DNA of 64,000 nt from Semisulcospira habei (Eukaryota > Mollusca > Gastropoda > Semisulcospiridae), in contig BTPG01000002.1 of NCBI GenBank assembly GCA_036245525.1, positions 123,426,951 through 123,490,950 of the forward strand. Direction: 5' to 3'. Shown in pieces: positions 52,934 through 64,000 of this stretch. Every line of letters starts with the position of its first letter. Positions within the stretch are counted from its first letter, which is position 1. The notes beneath the pieces are model-generated. The model was not told the origin of the DNA. It worked only from the letters and a program-made list of their open reading frames with translations, and did not search any database. The translations under genes and the position numbers were made by a program.

Positions 52934-53792
52934 ACTAGGTTACAAATATTCGAAGGATTTGGATGCTGAGAATTTTTTTATATCGCGGTGTCCCAAATGT
53001 CACGTCTGAAATACAACCCCAAACAATCGCAGAAACTCGTTCAAAACTCGCTTTCCGACCGGTTTGTTTTTGTTGTGGGAATTCCCCAGGAAATTCCACA
53101 CAAACTGATGACGTTTACACAGAAAATCCATAGACATTTTAGCCCTGGTACGCAGAAAACAGTGACGCATCCCGACTTCCGACCACCATGCGCCTGAAAC
53201 GCGTGCGCCTGATACGGTTTGAATCTCCAACTGTTACCAATCATCTTGGACCATATGCATTACAGGTTGGCATTTTTATATTCTTTTATGTTCCATGCAT
53301 CAATCTAAATCATTATTATTTGCATGTTTGTATTTTTATAGGAGATCACAGTTTTTAAATAGACTGTGCTTACGTTTACTCTCTGTGTCTTGTGGAACAT
53401 CGGTAATAAATTGTGGGACATTTTCATCATTTTCAAAAAAATCTGACAGCACCAAAATTAATCTTGTGTGCAAGGACTATTATTATGCATAGTGTTCATC
53501 AATCGTGTAGTGATTTTTTTCTAAATGCCTTAAAACCTTAAAAAAATTCTGAGTTAGGTGAAGTTTGTTTAGGACGTGTCATGGGACATCACGATTGCAT
53601 TTTTGTGTAAAGTCCCATGCAGCACCAGAAACATGAATGTGCAGACTTTTAGGATTGTGAAAAGACTAAATCATAAAAACTTTTTGTTTATATTTGATCA
53701 AACTTTTTCTTTCCTTCTTTAAATGATCGTTTTGATTGGGGACCTGACTTGGCATTTTTTTTTAATGATACTTCTGTTCTTTATGTGTGCAG
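52934..53792. other. Intronic sequence with GGTGTCCC-type motifs
   Basis: No gene was found. CGGTGTCCCAAATGTCACG near 52988 and GTCATGGGACATCACGA near 53577 are related to TGGTGTCCCGTGACATCTG near 54537 and CGGTGTCCCACG near 54727. These dispersed motifs surround the exon at 53793. Confidence 0.4.
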
Positions 53793-53983
53793 GAATGGTC
53801 ACAGAATATATTGACAAGGACATGCGCTGCATCAGATTTTTACATCCCCACATGACAAAGAAGACATTCATTGTGTACCCAGCAGTTGCTGATGCGCAGC
53901 TCGTGTCCATGGACATGATAATAGCTAAAGTTGGTCTTGATCCCTTGCAACAGTATGAGGGAATGGAGGGTGGAGGGTTATGA
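53793..53983 (+). CDS. Terminal exon of unknown gene, paralogous to 5305-5543
   Basis: An acceptor (TTTATGTGTGCAG, ending 53792) opens a 63-codon frame to TGA 53981-53983. It contains VTEYIDKDMRCIRFLHPH, TFIVYPAVADAQLV and MDMIIAKVGLDPLQ, and ends in a Gly-rich tail. It corresponds segment by segment to the exon at 5305, with the same phase and no recognisable nucleotide similarity in the introns. It lies on the opposite strand inside the first intron of the ITFG1 homologue. It may be the end of a transposon-borne gene or of a separate host gene. The function is unknown. Confidence 0.5.
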
Positions 53984-54814
53984 TTTTTGATGAGCTGTGT
54001 TTCTGCCAAAGCATTGTTGAGTGCTTTTTTTTTTTCCTTTAAAAAAAAAAAAAAATCTTATCTGGTTTTATATTTCTCCAATATTTACAATAAATGATGA
54101 ACTGTATTCATTGGATCATTTTCATGTGTGTGTGTGTGAGACTGTTCATATTTACAGACACCCCCAAAATCTTTTTTTTTTGTTGTTTTTTTGGTGTGTT
54201 TTTTGTTTTGTTTCATTGTACATTTAATTTTCTAACACGTTCACTTATTTTATAAAAAGTTCAACTAAAGCATTCATTAATACACACAAAACTGAACAAG
54301 TACATTGCAAATAAACATTCATCTTGTATACACAAGCCTGTTACCTCTGCTCCACACCCTTAGACCCACACTTTCACACCTCTAGTAACACTGGTAAATA
54401 TAGAAGCCAATATTTTTCTGTATATAATCTATATTTTATGAGGTATCTTATGCTATCAATGACTGCATGTCCCCCAGACCAGAACAACTGGAAATGACAC
54501 CTAATAACAAGTCAAAACAAGTGTTCTTTCATTCATGGTGTCCCGTGACATCTGAAACGTCGTAACTAACAAGTGTAATATTTAGGAGATGCAACTATTA
54601 TATAATTTTATTGTTTTTGGTTCCCATATTGTTTCACTTGTTTTATACCTTGCTTGTGCTTAACTACTGGAAAACGGCTGTTCTTGCTTTTGTGGTGAAA
54701 TGATTTGGTACGTTTCAGAAGCTACGGTGTCCCACGTTTTGAACGCAGCTCTAGCCTTTCGTTTAGGCGATTTATTTTCTAAAATCACCTCAGAAAGTAT
54801 ATTTACTCTTTGAC
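53984..54814. other. Non-coding intronic sequence
   Basis: AT-rich, with poly-T, poly-A and a short GT repeat near 54120. No gene was found. Two of the GGTGTCCC motifs lie here. Confidence 0.5.
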
Positions 54815-56990
54815 TGAAAATGGTCTAGTGGTATCTGTTCATTTCGTGTGTCAGTTCCTCTACCTTTCCAGGCGTTCTTAATGTTCTGAATTACCAGAAG
54901 ATTGTCGGGCAAGTATGGCCATACAGAAAGACCAGTAAAAGACAAAGAAGGCAAGCCTATTGCAGACAGAGCAGACCAACTCGACAGATGGGCCGAGTAT
55001 TTTGAAGAGTTACTGAACAGACCTAGCCCACCCGAACCCCCAGACATCCAGCCGGCAGAGACCGACCTAACCATCAGTTGTGACAGACCCAGCCGGGAAG
55101 AGATCAGAAGAGCAGAGGCATTTTTGAAGAACGGCAAAGCAGCAGGGCCAGATGGGATCCCAGCGGAGTCTCTGAAAGCAGACCTAGAGACAACAGTGGA
55201 GATGCTGTACCCTCTGTTTGGAAAGATCTGGGAAGAAGAGGTGATGCCGGCTGACTGGAAGGAGGGGTACCTAATCAAGCTCCCCAAGAAAGGCGACCTC
55301 AGCAAGTGTTCCAACTACAGAGGAATCACCTTGCTGTCAGTACCAGGAAAGGTCTTTAACAGGATCATCCTGGAGAGAATGAAGAGCTCCGTTGACCCCC
55401 AGCTGAGAGACCAGCAAGCAGGATTCAGGAAGAACCGATCATGTACAGACCAGATCGCCACTCTCCGCATTATCGTGGAACAGTCTCTGGAGTGGAGCTC
55501 CCCGCTGTATGTCAGCTTTGTGGATTATGAGAAAGCATTTGACAGTGTGGACCGAGAGACTCGGTGGAAACTCCTACGACAATATGGTGTACCCACAAAG
55601 CTCGTCCGCCTGATCAAGAGCAGCTACGATGGCATGACATGTCGCGTGATCCACGAAGAGCAGTTCACCAGGGAGCTCCAGGTCAGAACTGGTGTCAGGC
55701 AGGGGTGTCTGCTGTCTCCGTTCCTCTTCCTACTGGCCATAGACTGGGTCATGAAGATGACCACAGAGCACAGACGAAGTGGAATACAGTGGACACAGCT
55801 TGACGACCTCGATTTTGCAGATGACTTGGCATTACTGTCCCACACTCATCAACAAATGCAGGACAAGACCACGAGGCTTGCTGACATCTCGTCCCAAGTG
55901 GGCCTCACCATTCACAAACAGAAAACAAAGACAATGAGGCTGAACGCAACCAGGGAAGAACCAGTCTTGCTTGCTGGCACCCCGTTGGAGGAGGTGGAGT
56001 CCTTCACCTATCTCGGGAGCATCATAGACAAAAAAGGCGGCACTGATGCAGATGTCAGAGCACGAATCGGTAAAGCCAGAGCAGCCTTTCTCCAGTTGAA
56101 AAACGTGTGGAGTTCCAGAGAGCTGTCACAACACACCAAAGTCCGGATTTTCAACTCCAATGTAAAAGCAGTTCTCCTATATGGAGCAGAGACTTGGAGA
56201 TTGACAAAAACTACAGTCAACAGAGTACAGACCTTCATGAACAGTTGCCTTAGAAGAATTTTGAAAATCCACTGGCCAGAGAAGATCAGCAACGTCAGAC
56301 TCTGGGAGAGAACAGAGCAGATAACAGCAGAGAATGAAATTGGGCGAAGAAGATGGGGATGGATCGGTCAGTCTGAGAAAGCCAGCTTCAAGTATCACTA
56401 GGCAGGCATTGTCATGGAACCCCCAGGGAAAGAGGAAAAGAGGTAGGCCGAGAAACTCCTGGTGTCGAGACCTCCAAGCAGACATCAAGAGACTGGGAAC
56501 CACCTGGAGTAGAATCGAAGGAGAAGCACAGGACAGGAGTTGCTGGAGGTCTCTCGTCGACGGCCTATACCCGGCTAGGGGTGACAGGCGTAAGTAAGTA
56601 AGTTAATGTTCTGACATTCCAGGTGCCAATGCTGATGTTTCTGGCACGGAGTTTTGGTGGTGCACCAGTAGCACACTTAACACCTCTGCCCTGGCGCAAG
56701 ACAGAAGGCGCGGTCCTAGTTCTGGGCAACGACTGATCTGGTATGGATTGAGGTAAGGTTGTCATTGCATGTGTCTTGGGCAAAATAACCTGGCGGAGCC
56801 CATCCCTCTCCAGGCTGTTAACCACAACCGAAACTCCACATAACTTGTGGCTCGCCTTGGTCCTGGACACGTGGCCGATGAGACCCTCATGGGACTCTTT
56901 CGCCCTGGGTGGTGACTTCATCAAGGAAGTTTATACACCCAATCAGGTACCGTGTCAGCACCCTAGCCTTTGGTTATCCAAAACCTAACC
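54815..56990 (-). mobile_element. LINE endonuclease start, split by another LINE
   Basis: Minus-strand coding sequence at 56615-56990 ends in the endonuclease start ARNISIGTWNVRTL. It continues on the other side of the inserted LINE at 54815-54889 with TPGKVEELTHEMNRYH, in the expected order. Upstream of it (toward 56990) is a Pro/Ser-rich leader. Only the leader and the first part of the endonuclease remain. Confidence 0.75.
54890..56602 (+). mobile_element. RTE-type LINE, 5'-truncated, 12-bp target duplication
   Basis: It is flanked by TTAATGTTCTGA (54878-54889 and 56603-56614). The frame 54902-56401 (499 residues) holds the reverse transcriptase: [54 protein letters not shown] and [13 protein letters not shown], then [12 protein letters not shown] and [10 protein letters not shown] frameshift near 56380 moves the last part ([35 protein letters not shown]) into the frame ending at 56597. 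The tail is (GTAA)n. It is young, with only this one lesion. Confidence 0.9.
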
Positions 56991-58051
56991 TGCAAGGCAG
57001 CAGGAGACTCGTGTAGATGTCCCATGCAGATGTGAACATCTGCCCACTGCCAAGTGATTTCACACATGCACAAAAGACAACTTCTGTTCTTGTTTATGCC
57101 ATTCACACACATCAAAATGATCAATAGACAATTTCCGAGACAAGTTAAAGCGATTCTCCCCAGGTTTAATCATCTCAACACAGTCGGAAAACTGTCTGCA
57201 ACAGATACTGCTGACAGTATTATGTATGGGTCCTTTGTGTACTAACTTAGAGCTTTATGATGTAAATACAGCGCCAAATGTCGAAATTCATCGTTTGATG
57301 GGTGTGTTGTTTTTTGTGCAAATTATCGTCTCCGTCTGCATCGGCCTCGTTTCGAATTTGTGCATATTTAACTAGCCTACGTCACAAGGCAGCCGGAACC
57401 CGATCAATCGATACTGCAGACGACGGAGGCGGTCATCGTTGTCGACATGTACAGTGTAGACATGTACTGATGTTCTCCGGCATCCCTTTGACATAATTTT
57501 CCACGAGAATGAAAATAAATTTTCCACTCATTCGCTATGCTGTCAAAATCAATGCGGGTTCCGCTTGACCTGCTACAGTAACGGGCAATCGTGCTGTGGG
57601 CGTGGCTTCAAGTTCTTCGACTCGGGTCTCCGCGCCAAGCCGGCGACTGAGCCAGCGTCACGAAACAGAACAGTGTTATTTCACCCACTTAAATACCAAT
57701 TTCTGCATTGCAGTTTCACATCACACACATCGAAGTCTACGTAACTGAAAGCATCTCTGGAAACGACAAATGCACCATCGCAGCAGAAACACTACCTCTG
57801 TGAATCGATTGAATGAGAGCCCGCACCGGCAGACAAAATCGTGTCACGACCATCGATGTCGGCAGCCGGTGCCGCAATTTTGACACACAGGCCGTAGTTG
57901 TCTGATCCTTGCAGCATAAAATCTGATGAACTAGCTTGTAACTTCATGATAAAACAGGTTTAAAATCTTGCAAAATCAGTAAGATAAAACTTCTACTGAA
58001 GATCATGAATTCTCAGTCTCTAGCGCTCGTGAAACTACTAATACTATGATA
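56991..58051. other. Intronic sequence, no gene seen
   Basis: Mixed composition. A GC-richer part at 57560-57850 has several CG dinucleotides (for example TCTCCGCGCCAAGCCGGCGAC) and could be regulatory. The short open frames have no recognisable motif. Confidence 0.4.
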
Positions 58052-58065
58052 GGAAGATCGACAAA

Positions 58066-58454
58066 TGATTGATTGATTGTACATTGCTTAACGTCCCGAC
58101 AGCAACAAGCCTTTCTCAGGACGTGCCTGCACTGCTTGTGAAAAAAAAAAAAAAATTAAAATAAACAGAACATTGAATGCATGTCGCCAGCGGTCAAATA
58201 CATTAAATAAACTAACACATGGGCCTAAATAAAGCTAAGACCATTTAGCAACACACATCCAATATCAAGAGCTACAGGCAGTGCAGACAGTAGGAGAGTT
58301 TTAAAAGGCAAATACAGGTGAATGGACAAAGGGTAGACAGAAACACATGCCCAGAATAGAGAGAAAACCCACCCTGTGGGCTGACCAGGGTGACCCTGGG
58401 AACTAAAAAATACCTAACCCCACCCAAGTCCCCCAGGGCAGACCCGGGTGGGGG
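58066..58454 (-). mobile_element. SINE, full length, 14-bp target duplication
   Basis: Same family as 11467-11862, flanked by GGAAGATCGACAAA (58052-58065 and 58455-58468). The 5' end (minus strand) is CCCCCACCCGGGTCTGCCC, as in the other complete copies. It carries several single-base deletions relative to the copies at 22608 and 23117. Confidence 0.9.
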
Positions 58455-58468
58455 GGAAGATCGACAAA

Positions 58469-59039
58469 GATCGTAACCGGATTACTTACTGTTTCACATA
58501 GCAAGAAAGTGACAAATTCCGGATGGGCGGTCAAGCCAAGCTCTATATTCCCTTGTCCGATGTCAATTCTACTTAGGGGTATCTTGTCTCTCTTTCTTCT
58601 CTTCAATTACGAGTCTGTCATTGTCGGCCGGTGAGAGTCAACTGATACTTTCTTCTTTTCTTCGCTGGTTCATCCGACATCTTGTCTCTGATTGGTTATA
58701 ATTATGCAGATGACCTAAGGTCGTATAGAATAGTTATGACGTCGGCTACCTGATCGTCTATCGGAAGCAATCTTTTGACCGGGTCCAGCCGCACGATTCC
58801 GGTGGCCTCTTTCGCTTTGAACAGACGAAAGAAAGCATTTGGTGGGACAATAGGGTGGTCATTGTCTAAGTGGGTATGTATACTGAAGCCCAGTAAAAGC
58901 TTTTTGCGAACTGAAGCATTAAAAAAGGTCGGTCGTGCCCCTTTAAGTAGCTTTTATTCTTCAATGAATAGGTTGATCATCTCGGTAGTGTGTTTTACTT
59001 TTGATATGATCGAATAACTGCGACAAAACTATTTTCTCT
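58469..59039. other. Intronic sequence with a possible short 5' exon
   Basis: No secure gene. On the minus strand an ATG near 58681 starts MSDEPAKKRRKYQL, a typical basic N-terminus, but the frame closes after about 20 codons. It may be a first exon or chance. Confidence 0.3.
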
Positions 59040-59365
59040 AGTAAGTTTGAAAGAAATGTGAGGTTAGATACAGGTCTGTAATTTTTCAGATCATTTGGGT
59101 CGAGTGGGATTCTTTAAAAGAGATTTTACAATGGCAGTTTTGAAACATGCTGGGACAACACCTGTTCTAAGACTAAGAGACTGGTTTACAATTTCTGTGA
59201 CAGCTGGCACAATCTCTCCGCATCATTCAAGTAGAAGAGATGAGGGGACAGGGTCAAGGTCACACGTTTTAGGTGACATCTTAATCATGGTTTCATGCAC
59301 AAATTTCTCCGTTACAGGACAAAAACATGTCAGATGCAGACCTGAAAAGAACAGTTAAATTACTG
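59040..59365 (-). mobile_element. L2/CR1-like reverse transcriptase fragment
   Basis: On the minus strand the sequence encodes, with stops and one frame change, KTCDLDPVPSSLLLE, VNQSLSLRTGVVPACFK, IVKSLLK and then NYRPVSNLTFLS and LLEKIVLSQLF. These are the start of a reverse transcriptase like that of the LINE at 1385-5040. About 320 bases survive. Confidence 0.7.
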
Positions 59366-59508
59366 TGAGACAATTGAATTATTCCAGATTTAAGTTTTGA
59401 TGTGAGATTGTTAGTGCTTATTGTTAGATCTGTGAAGTTTGACACAACTACAACCACATTTTGAGACTTGAGAAGAAATTTTGTTCTAAAAACTAAAAAG
59501 GGGGGTAA

Positions 59509-60194
59509 TGTTACGTTTGTGGTTGTGTTATTCTTTGAGAGCATGTGTGTGTTAATCATAGGGAAGATCTGATATTCATTTGGTTATTTTAGTAGGATTC
59601 ATTTTCTTTTACATGGAGACTTGCGATCGATTTTTGTTGCGACGTGTATTTTCACTAGAATGTTGTAAAGTTTGAACTACATTAGACTGGAAGTTCGAGC
59701 AGGGTCGCGATTTTCTAGTGACCTCAGAGTCAGATATGACGTCAAAGTTGTTGGCTACATTTCATAACTATTGTATCGAATGCGCCTAGATGTTAGTCGA
59801 ACGATGTAGTTAATTCTAAAGTGTTCTTTTTAATGAATATTAATAAGTTTTGGTCACATTTTCTTTTCTGATAGGTTGTGTTGTGTGAATTTGCTGGACT
59901 GTTCTGGAAATCTGTAATAGTATAAAAGAGCGTGACATTACTGTTAGGAAATGTGTGTACAAAAGTGTTGAAGCATCGTAGAGGAGACACTGTATCAGTG
60001 TTGATGCATTTGTGGATGCATTGTGCAGAGATGCATCACTGCAATAAAATATTGTTGGAACTGTTACTCCAGTATGGTCTACAACCTTGTGACACGTGTG
60101 ATGAGTTGCAGCTGAATAAGTTTCTTTACAAAAACCCTGCATGAGCGAGTCTGGTGTGACTGTATCATACTACGACTATGACCACCACGTAACA
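59509..60194 (+). mobile_element. LTR (about 686 bases), same family as 10081-10919
   Basis: It begins TGTTACGTTTGTGG and ends CCACCACGTAACA, inverted TG...CA ends. TATAAAAGAG near 59920 and AATAAAATATTG near 60044 could serve as promoter box and polyadenylation signal. A second, partial copy of the first 90 bases is at 60273-60365, so this may be a 5' LTR with an almost completely deleted interior rather than a simple solo LTR. Confidence 0.65.
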
Positions 60195-60272
60195 TTAACA
60201 AGCTGGACTGCAAATCATATGTGCTGGAACTGTAAGTGGGAAGTCTAATTTGCTATAAGCTGGACCACAGGT

Positions 60273-60365
60273 ATTAAGTTTGTGGTTGTGTTATTCTTTT
60301 TAGGGCATGTTTGTGTTAATCATAGGAAAGACCCGGTGTTCAGTTGTTTTGCATTAGTATCATGT
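60273..60365 (+). mobile_element. Partial second LTR start
   Basis: TTAAGTTTGTGGTTGTGTTATTC and TTTGTGTTAATCATAGG match 59511-59600 in the same orientation. The similarity is lost after about 60365. Confidence 0.5.
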
Positions 60366-61286
60366 ACCTTTAAGATTTAAAAACAAATAAACTAAACAAA
60401 CATGAACCTGTGACACTTGAAAAGGTTGTTTGTACCCAAAGTAACAACCAACAGAAATGTCCAAAATAACAACCAACAGAGATGTCTTTAAAATAGGCTT
60501 CTTTTAGGCACCGGTTAGTGTTGATGTATCTGGCATGTGAAATTAATTAATGTATGCAGAAACAGATGATTTCCAGCAATGAATAATTAAATCTGGCCCT
60601 TTCTGAAAATGTTGGTTGTTTCGGTGGGCATACGGTGATAAATATGATCACATTGTCAGTTGATCTTTTTTAATTATTATTCTCTTTCAAAATAATTAAT
60701 TGTATAACCTGTTCTCACAGGTGGAAGTATGAAGAGTATTTTATTCCTTTGGAAATTACGTTTTCTGTAGTGTAACAATCAGTGTTACATACTCAGTCCA
60801 TTTAAATCACAAAAACACAGTTCTTCATGTGATTACCACATTTTACACAAAAAAAGTTCTTCAGTCATCTGTATTTCTGTTATCTCATCTAAAGACAATG
60901 ACCGAAGAACTTTTCCGTGTCGTTCAGTAGAGAAAAATGTTTGTTGTCACACTGGACATACACATGAAAATCATCTATAGATTACTCCATTTTGGTGAAA
61001 TGAAAACTCTGTGAGAAATGTAAGTGTTCCAACAACAATGTCTTCATAGCGAAATCACAAAAAGACCTAATTGTTGTAGTGCGGCTTTCTTGACTAAAAA
61101 TGTCGGTTGTTACGCGCACGTTTTGTCACAGGCTCACATGCATATCCTGAAAAAGAGTATAACGCAATACAAACAGAAGCAAGCGTCCCACATTTTTCAA
61201 CATCAGTGAAGAAAGAAAACATGCGAGGTGGACAGGGAGGTGACTTTTGGAACCCGAATACCTTTTAAATCCATGCTTCCACTTAC
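60366..61286. other. First part of ITFG1 intron 1, no gene seen
   Basis: AT-rich, with a short duplicated stretch near 60425-60490 (AACAACCAACAGAxATGTC twice). No coding features. Confidence 0.5.
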
Positions 61287-61476
61287 CACTGTCGGCCAAG
61301 ACAAAAATGTCTGTCAATTTGTCCGCGTTGAAATCACCAAAAGCAGCGACAACCCCATTTTTGGAGCCAGCAAATAGATCCGATGTGACATCAGAAAGAG
61401 AACAATGGCAAAGGGAACATAATAAAAGTGAAAGAAAAAGAAAAACACAATTTCGAAAGCTAGAAACCGGTGCCAT
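61287..61476 (-). CDS. ITFG1: ITFG1 (TIP/LINKIN) homologue, exon 1
   Basis: The ATG at 61474-61476 sits in a good context (CAACATGGC). It opens a signal peptide (hydrophobic core FLFLSLLLCSLCHC), then VTSDLFAGSKNGVVAAFGDFN and DKLTDIFVLAD, the first FG-GAP-like calcium loop (D-x-N-x-D-x-x-T-D). The exon ends at 61287 with GACAGTG|GTAAGT and leaves one base, matching exon 2 at 49489. The mature protein would be secreted to the surface as a type I membrane protein. An upstream in-frame GTG is not used as a start. Intron 1 is 11.8 kb and mostly transposons. Confidence 0.85.
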
Positions 61477-61738
61477 GTTGACAAGCACTGCGGTGTGTAC
61501 AAAACTGCGCGAAATAGCTCAGGATGCGTGTGGTCATACGTGCGGAAAAAGGCGGACGAATTGAAATACCGCAAGATACATTTTGAGGAGACTTAGAATG
61601 AATCAACACACACGCACACACACCGCGAAATGTTTATTCATCAAGCATCGGTAGTTGTATAGCATGATTGAACTGATAACAACGCCTGAATTAAGGGAAG
61701 GTTGGGGGGACGGGTGTGCAAACTGATTTTCGCAAATA

Positions 61739-62024
61739 TTGCGGGAAACCGACCGTCTGAGCCGTAAAGTGTACTACCGTTTACGACTAACTTGGTGCAG
61801 AACTTGCGAGCCTGTCTTTCGCAACAACCAGAACGAACTGAGGAGTGCTGTTCACATGCTCACAATTCCACTGCGGAGACGGCTTTCAGGACCGAGTATG
61901 GAGCCAGTACCAACTGAAAGACCAACGCGAAAAGACTCGCGCATTGGAGAACAAGAAATGATAGGAATCAATGCACAGACTCATGTTCATAACGTAGAGA
62001 AGCTGAATGAATTTTACCTTCGAT
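61739..62024 (+). CDS. Possible first exon of a gene divergent from ITFG1
   Basis: About 260 bases from the ITFG1 start, in the opposite direction, a frame is open from 61739 and ends at a strong donor (TTCGAT|GTAAGTTC at 62021-62032). Internal ATGs at 61857 and 61899 are possible starts. The peptide is basic (LTIPLRRRLSG) and then holds GEQEMIGINAQTHVHNVEKLN. I do not recognise it. The head-to-head placement suggests a shared promoter at about 61480-61740. Confidence 0.35.
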
Positions 62025-62091
62025 GTAAGTTCATCATTCATAAAAACATGTAGATTACACAAACACAGAGTGATTCTATTCGTATATACTA

Positions 62092-63697
62092 ATGGTCAAA
62101 ACTTAAGAGCCACCCCACGTTTTTTGTGTCATTGTTTATTGTCGCAAGTACGCTAACAAAATACAATGTTCTTTCGATCCAAATGGGTTAAAAGTTGACC
62201 TTAGACAGTCCACTGTACAGGGAACAATAGACAACAATTCATCAATTTCCACGAACGTGTCAATGCATGTGAAACCTCGTCAGTTTTTGTGAAAAGCTGT
62301 GTGATATTGGCAAGCGTACCAAAGGCAGGAAGGTGGAAAAACTTGGTAAAGTCGTGATGCACATGCTAAAGGGGTCAGTCGTTAACACTGAGCACTTCTG
62401 TTTTGCTACAAATACCGGTACAGTAGGGGTATAAATGTCACTTTCCTAACCATGCCACCACGATGAAGCCTAACGCCAGTAGATCAAGGCCGGGCGCTAG
62501 CATGGCTGCAGGATGGAATTTCCGGACGAGAAGTTGGGAGACGTCTTGGGGTGTGCCATTTAGTGATCTAGAGGCTGCTGGCACGGTTCCAAGAAACTGG
62601 AAAGGCAGAACGACGACCCTGCTCAGGACGCCCGCGCTGCACCAGCAGAAGGGAGGACAGATACCTCTGTGTGGCCGCTCTGCGCGACCGAACTGTCACG
62701 TCAACCACTCTGTGACGTCAACTGATGCAAGCTGCAAACGTTAACATCAGCAGAAGCACAGTCTTCAGATGTCTGCGCGAAATAGGCCTGGCTTCATGCA
62801 GAGCAGCAGTGAGAATACCTGCACTCCAGCTCATCGCAGAGCCCGGGTTGCCTGGTGTCGTCAACATGTGAGGTAGAACAGACTCCAGTGGACTCAGGTT
62901 CTGTTTACTGATGAGTCACGGATCACTGTGTCCTTCAACGACAGCAGGGTGAAGGTCTGGAGATGCCAGGGCGAGCGATTCATGGATGGATGCATCCAAG
63001 AGGTGGATCGCTACGCACTACGGAGGAGGCTCAGTCATGGTCTGGGCAGGCTTCAGCAAGAAAGGCAGGACCCACCTCCACGTCATCCGAGGCACCCTAA
63101 CTGGACTGCGCTATCGGGACGAGATTGTGCAGCCCCTCATCCAGCCAGCTCTCCAATCCATAGGCGACAATGCTGTTCTGCAGGACGACAACACTCGACC
63201 TCATCGCACCCTATGTGGTGGATGAGTACCCTGAGCAACAGGGCATCATGAGGATAGAGTGGCCAGCTCGTTCACCTGATCTGGCTCCCATCGAGTACCT
63301 CTGGGACGTGCTGGGGCAACGTGTAGTCAGCAACCATCCCCACCTCAAGGCGTCCCCCAGCTGACTCAGTTCCTGCATCAAAAGTGGGAAGCGATCCCAC
63401 ATGTGCTCCTAACTCTTGTGAACTCCATGCGTCAACACAGCATTGAATGCTTGGCTGCAAATGGTGGGTACACTCCTATTGACTGGACCAGTCTTGTGTG
63501 ACTTTTCAAATGAGGGGTGGGTGAACATTCTAACGTACTGCTGTTGTTACAATTGCTTGATTTACTCAAAACTTAAATGCAATTGTTACTGAATAAATTA
63601 GCAAAGTACTGACTCCAGGTAGTCCAAGTATTGTTACATTATTTGTGTGGTGTTGTCGGTGCGTCTGCGATAAAAAGTGGCCCTTAAGTTTTGACCA
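62092..63697 (+). mobile_element. Tc1-like transposon, decayed
   Basis: The ends are inverted (ATGGTCAAAACTTAAGAGCCAC at left, complement of TGGTCAAAACTTAAGGGCCAC at right), with TA at 62090-62091 and 63698-63699. The transposase region shows, in shifting frames, an N-terminal helix-turn-helix part (62451-62740), TDESRITVSFNDSRVKVWR and GGGSVMVWAGFSKKGRTHL. These are followed by LQDDNTRPHRT (second catalytic Asp) and ARSPDLAPIEYLWDVLGQ (third catalytic position). A TAG/TGA and several frameshifts break it. It lies upstream of the ITFG1 homologue. Confidence 0.9.
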
Positions 63698-63699
63698 TA

Positions 63700-64000
63700 T
63701 AATAATATATATTTTTTACTTATAACAAAGGCGTCGCCCAAAGCCAAAAAATGCACTCAATTAGATTAGCTCCAAGGGACGTAATTTTTCATTCAATTCT
63801 GAGAATGCTGTGCTAATGCCATGGAATTCCAGGCTGGTAAGCTTGCATTGTGTCATCAGGACATCAGCTGCCCTTTTTGTGACTGCATCGCTTATTAGAT
63901 CTTTTGAGCCTTCCAGTTCCACTGAACACCTACTACATAAAGTCGTAGGCAGCAAAAACTTTAAATCTACTCAGCAGGTCCAGTATCTGTTTGGAAATAT
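63700..64000. other. Unassigned right edge
   Basis: A minus-strand frame (63761-63955) contains TLCSRCSVELEGSKDLISDAV, which resembles the Cys pair of small zinc-binding N-terminal domains, and then a helical stretch. It is too short to classify and may continue beyond the window. Confidence 0.25.

Noticed and set aside
59793..60144. Frames of 65-100 codons on both strands
   Set aside because: They lie within the LTR at 59509-60194 and have no recognisable domain.

Overview
The window is animal genomic DNA. It has spliced genes with GT-AG introns, many microsatellites, and many nested LINEs, SINEs, LTRs and DNA transposons. The RAG1-N-terminal-like transposon proteins, known from the sea slug Aplysia, and the repeat landscape suggest a marine mollusc, probably a gastropod; this is inference and no species is claimed. 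No bacterial features, CRISPR arrays or tRNA/rRNA genes were seen.

Host genes. The only host gene I recognise is an ITFG1 (TIP/LINKIN, integrin-alpha FG-GAP protein) homologue on the minus strand, with exon 1 at 61287-61476 and exon 2 at 49244-49489. They are separated by an 11.8 kb intron full of transposons. Two small plus-strand exons (5305-5543 and 53793-53983) encode paralogous C-terminal domains of unknown function.

Virus-like relic (16.86-37.73 kb). A Polinton/adintovirus-like double-jelly-roll element can be followed as about nine genes: an amphipathic protein, three structural-type proteins, a short membrane protein, a further conserved protein, the major capsid protein, the A32-type packaging ATPase and a downstream gene. 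Almost every gene carries a disabling lesion: a stop codon, a frameshift or a transposon. I see no polymerase B or integrase in the window.

RAG-like transposon. The packaging ATPase is split by a 6.4 kb insertion with 19-bp terminal inverted repeats and a 4-bp ACAT duplication. Inside lies a 4.2 kb unit with about 510-bp inverted repeats starting CAC. It encodes an N-terminal-RAG1-like protein followed, in the same frame after one TGA, by a RAG1-core/Transib-like DDE transposase. A decayed second copy of the N-terminal gene lies at 15.5-16.2 kb. This is the most interesting object in the window.

Transposon layout. 1.4-5.0 kb holds an L2/CR1-like LINE. 7.9-12.2 kb holds a repeat family carrying a solo LTR and a SINE. 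13-14.8, 22.4-25.5, 38.5-44.4 and 47.2-49.1 kb hold four copies of one I-superfamily LINE; the third listed is nearly intact, with one stop. 21.2-28.0 kb is a deep nest (viral relic, then RTE-type LINE, then I-type LINE, then three SINEs, plus an LTR element). 38.0-45.8 kb is a hAT-like transposon that hosts the full-length LINE and a tRNA-derived SINE. 50.3-56.6 kb holds further LINEs inside the ITFG1 intron. 62.1-63.7 kb is a decayed Tc1 element.
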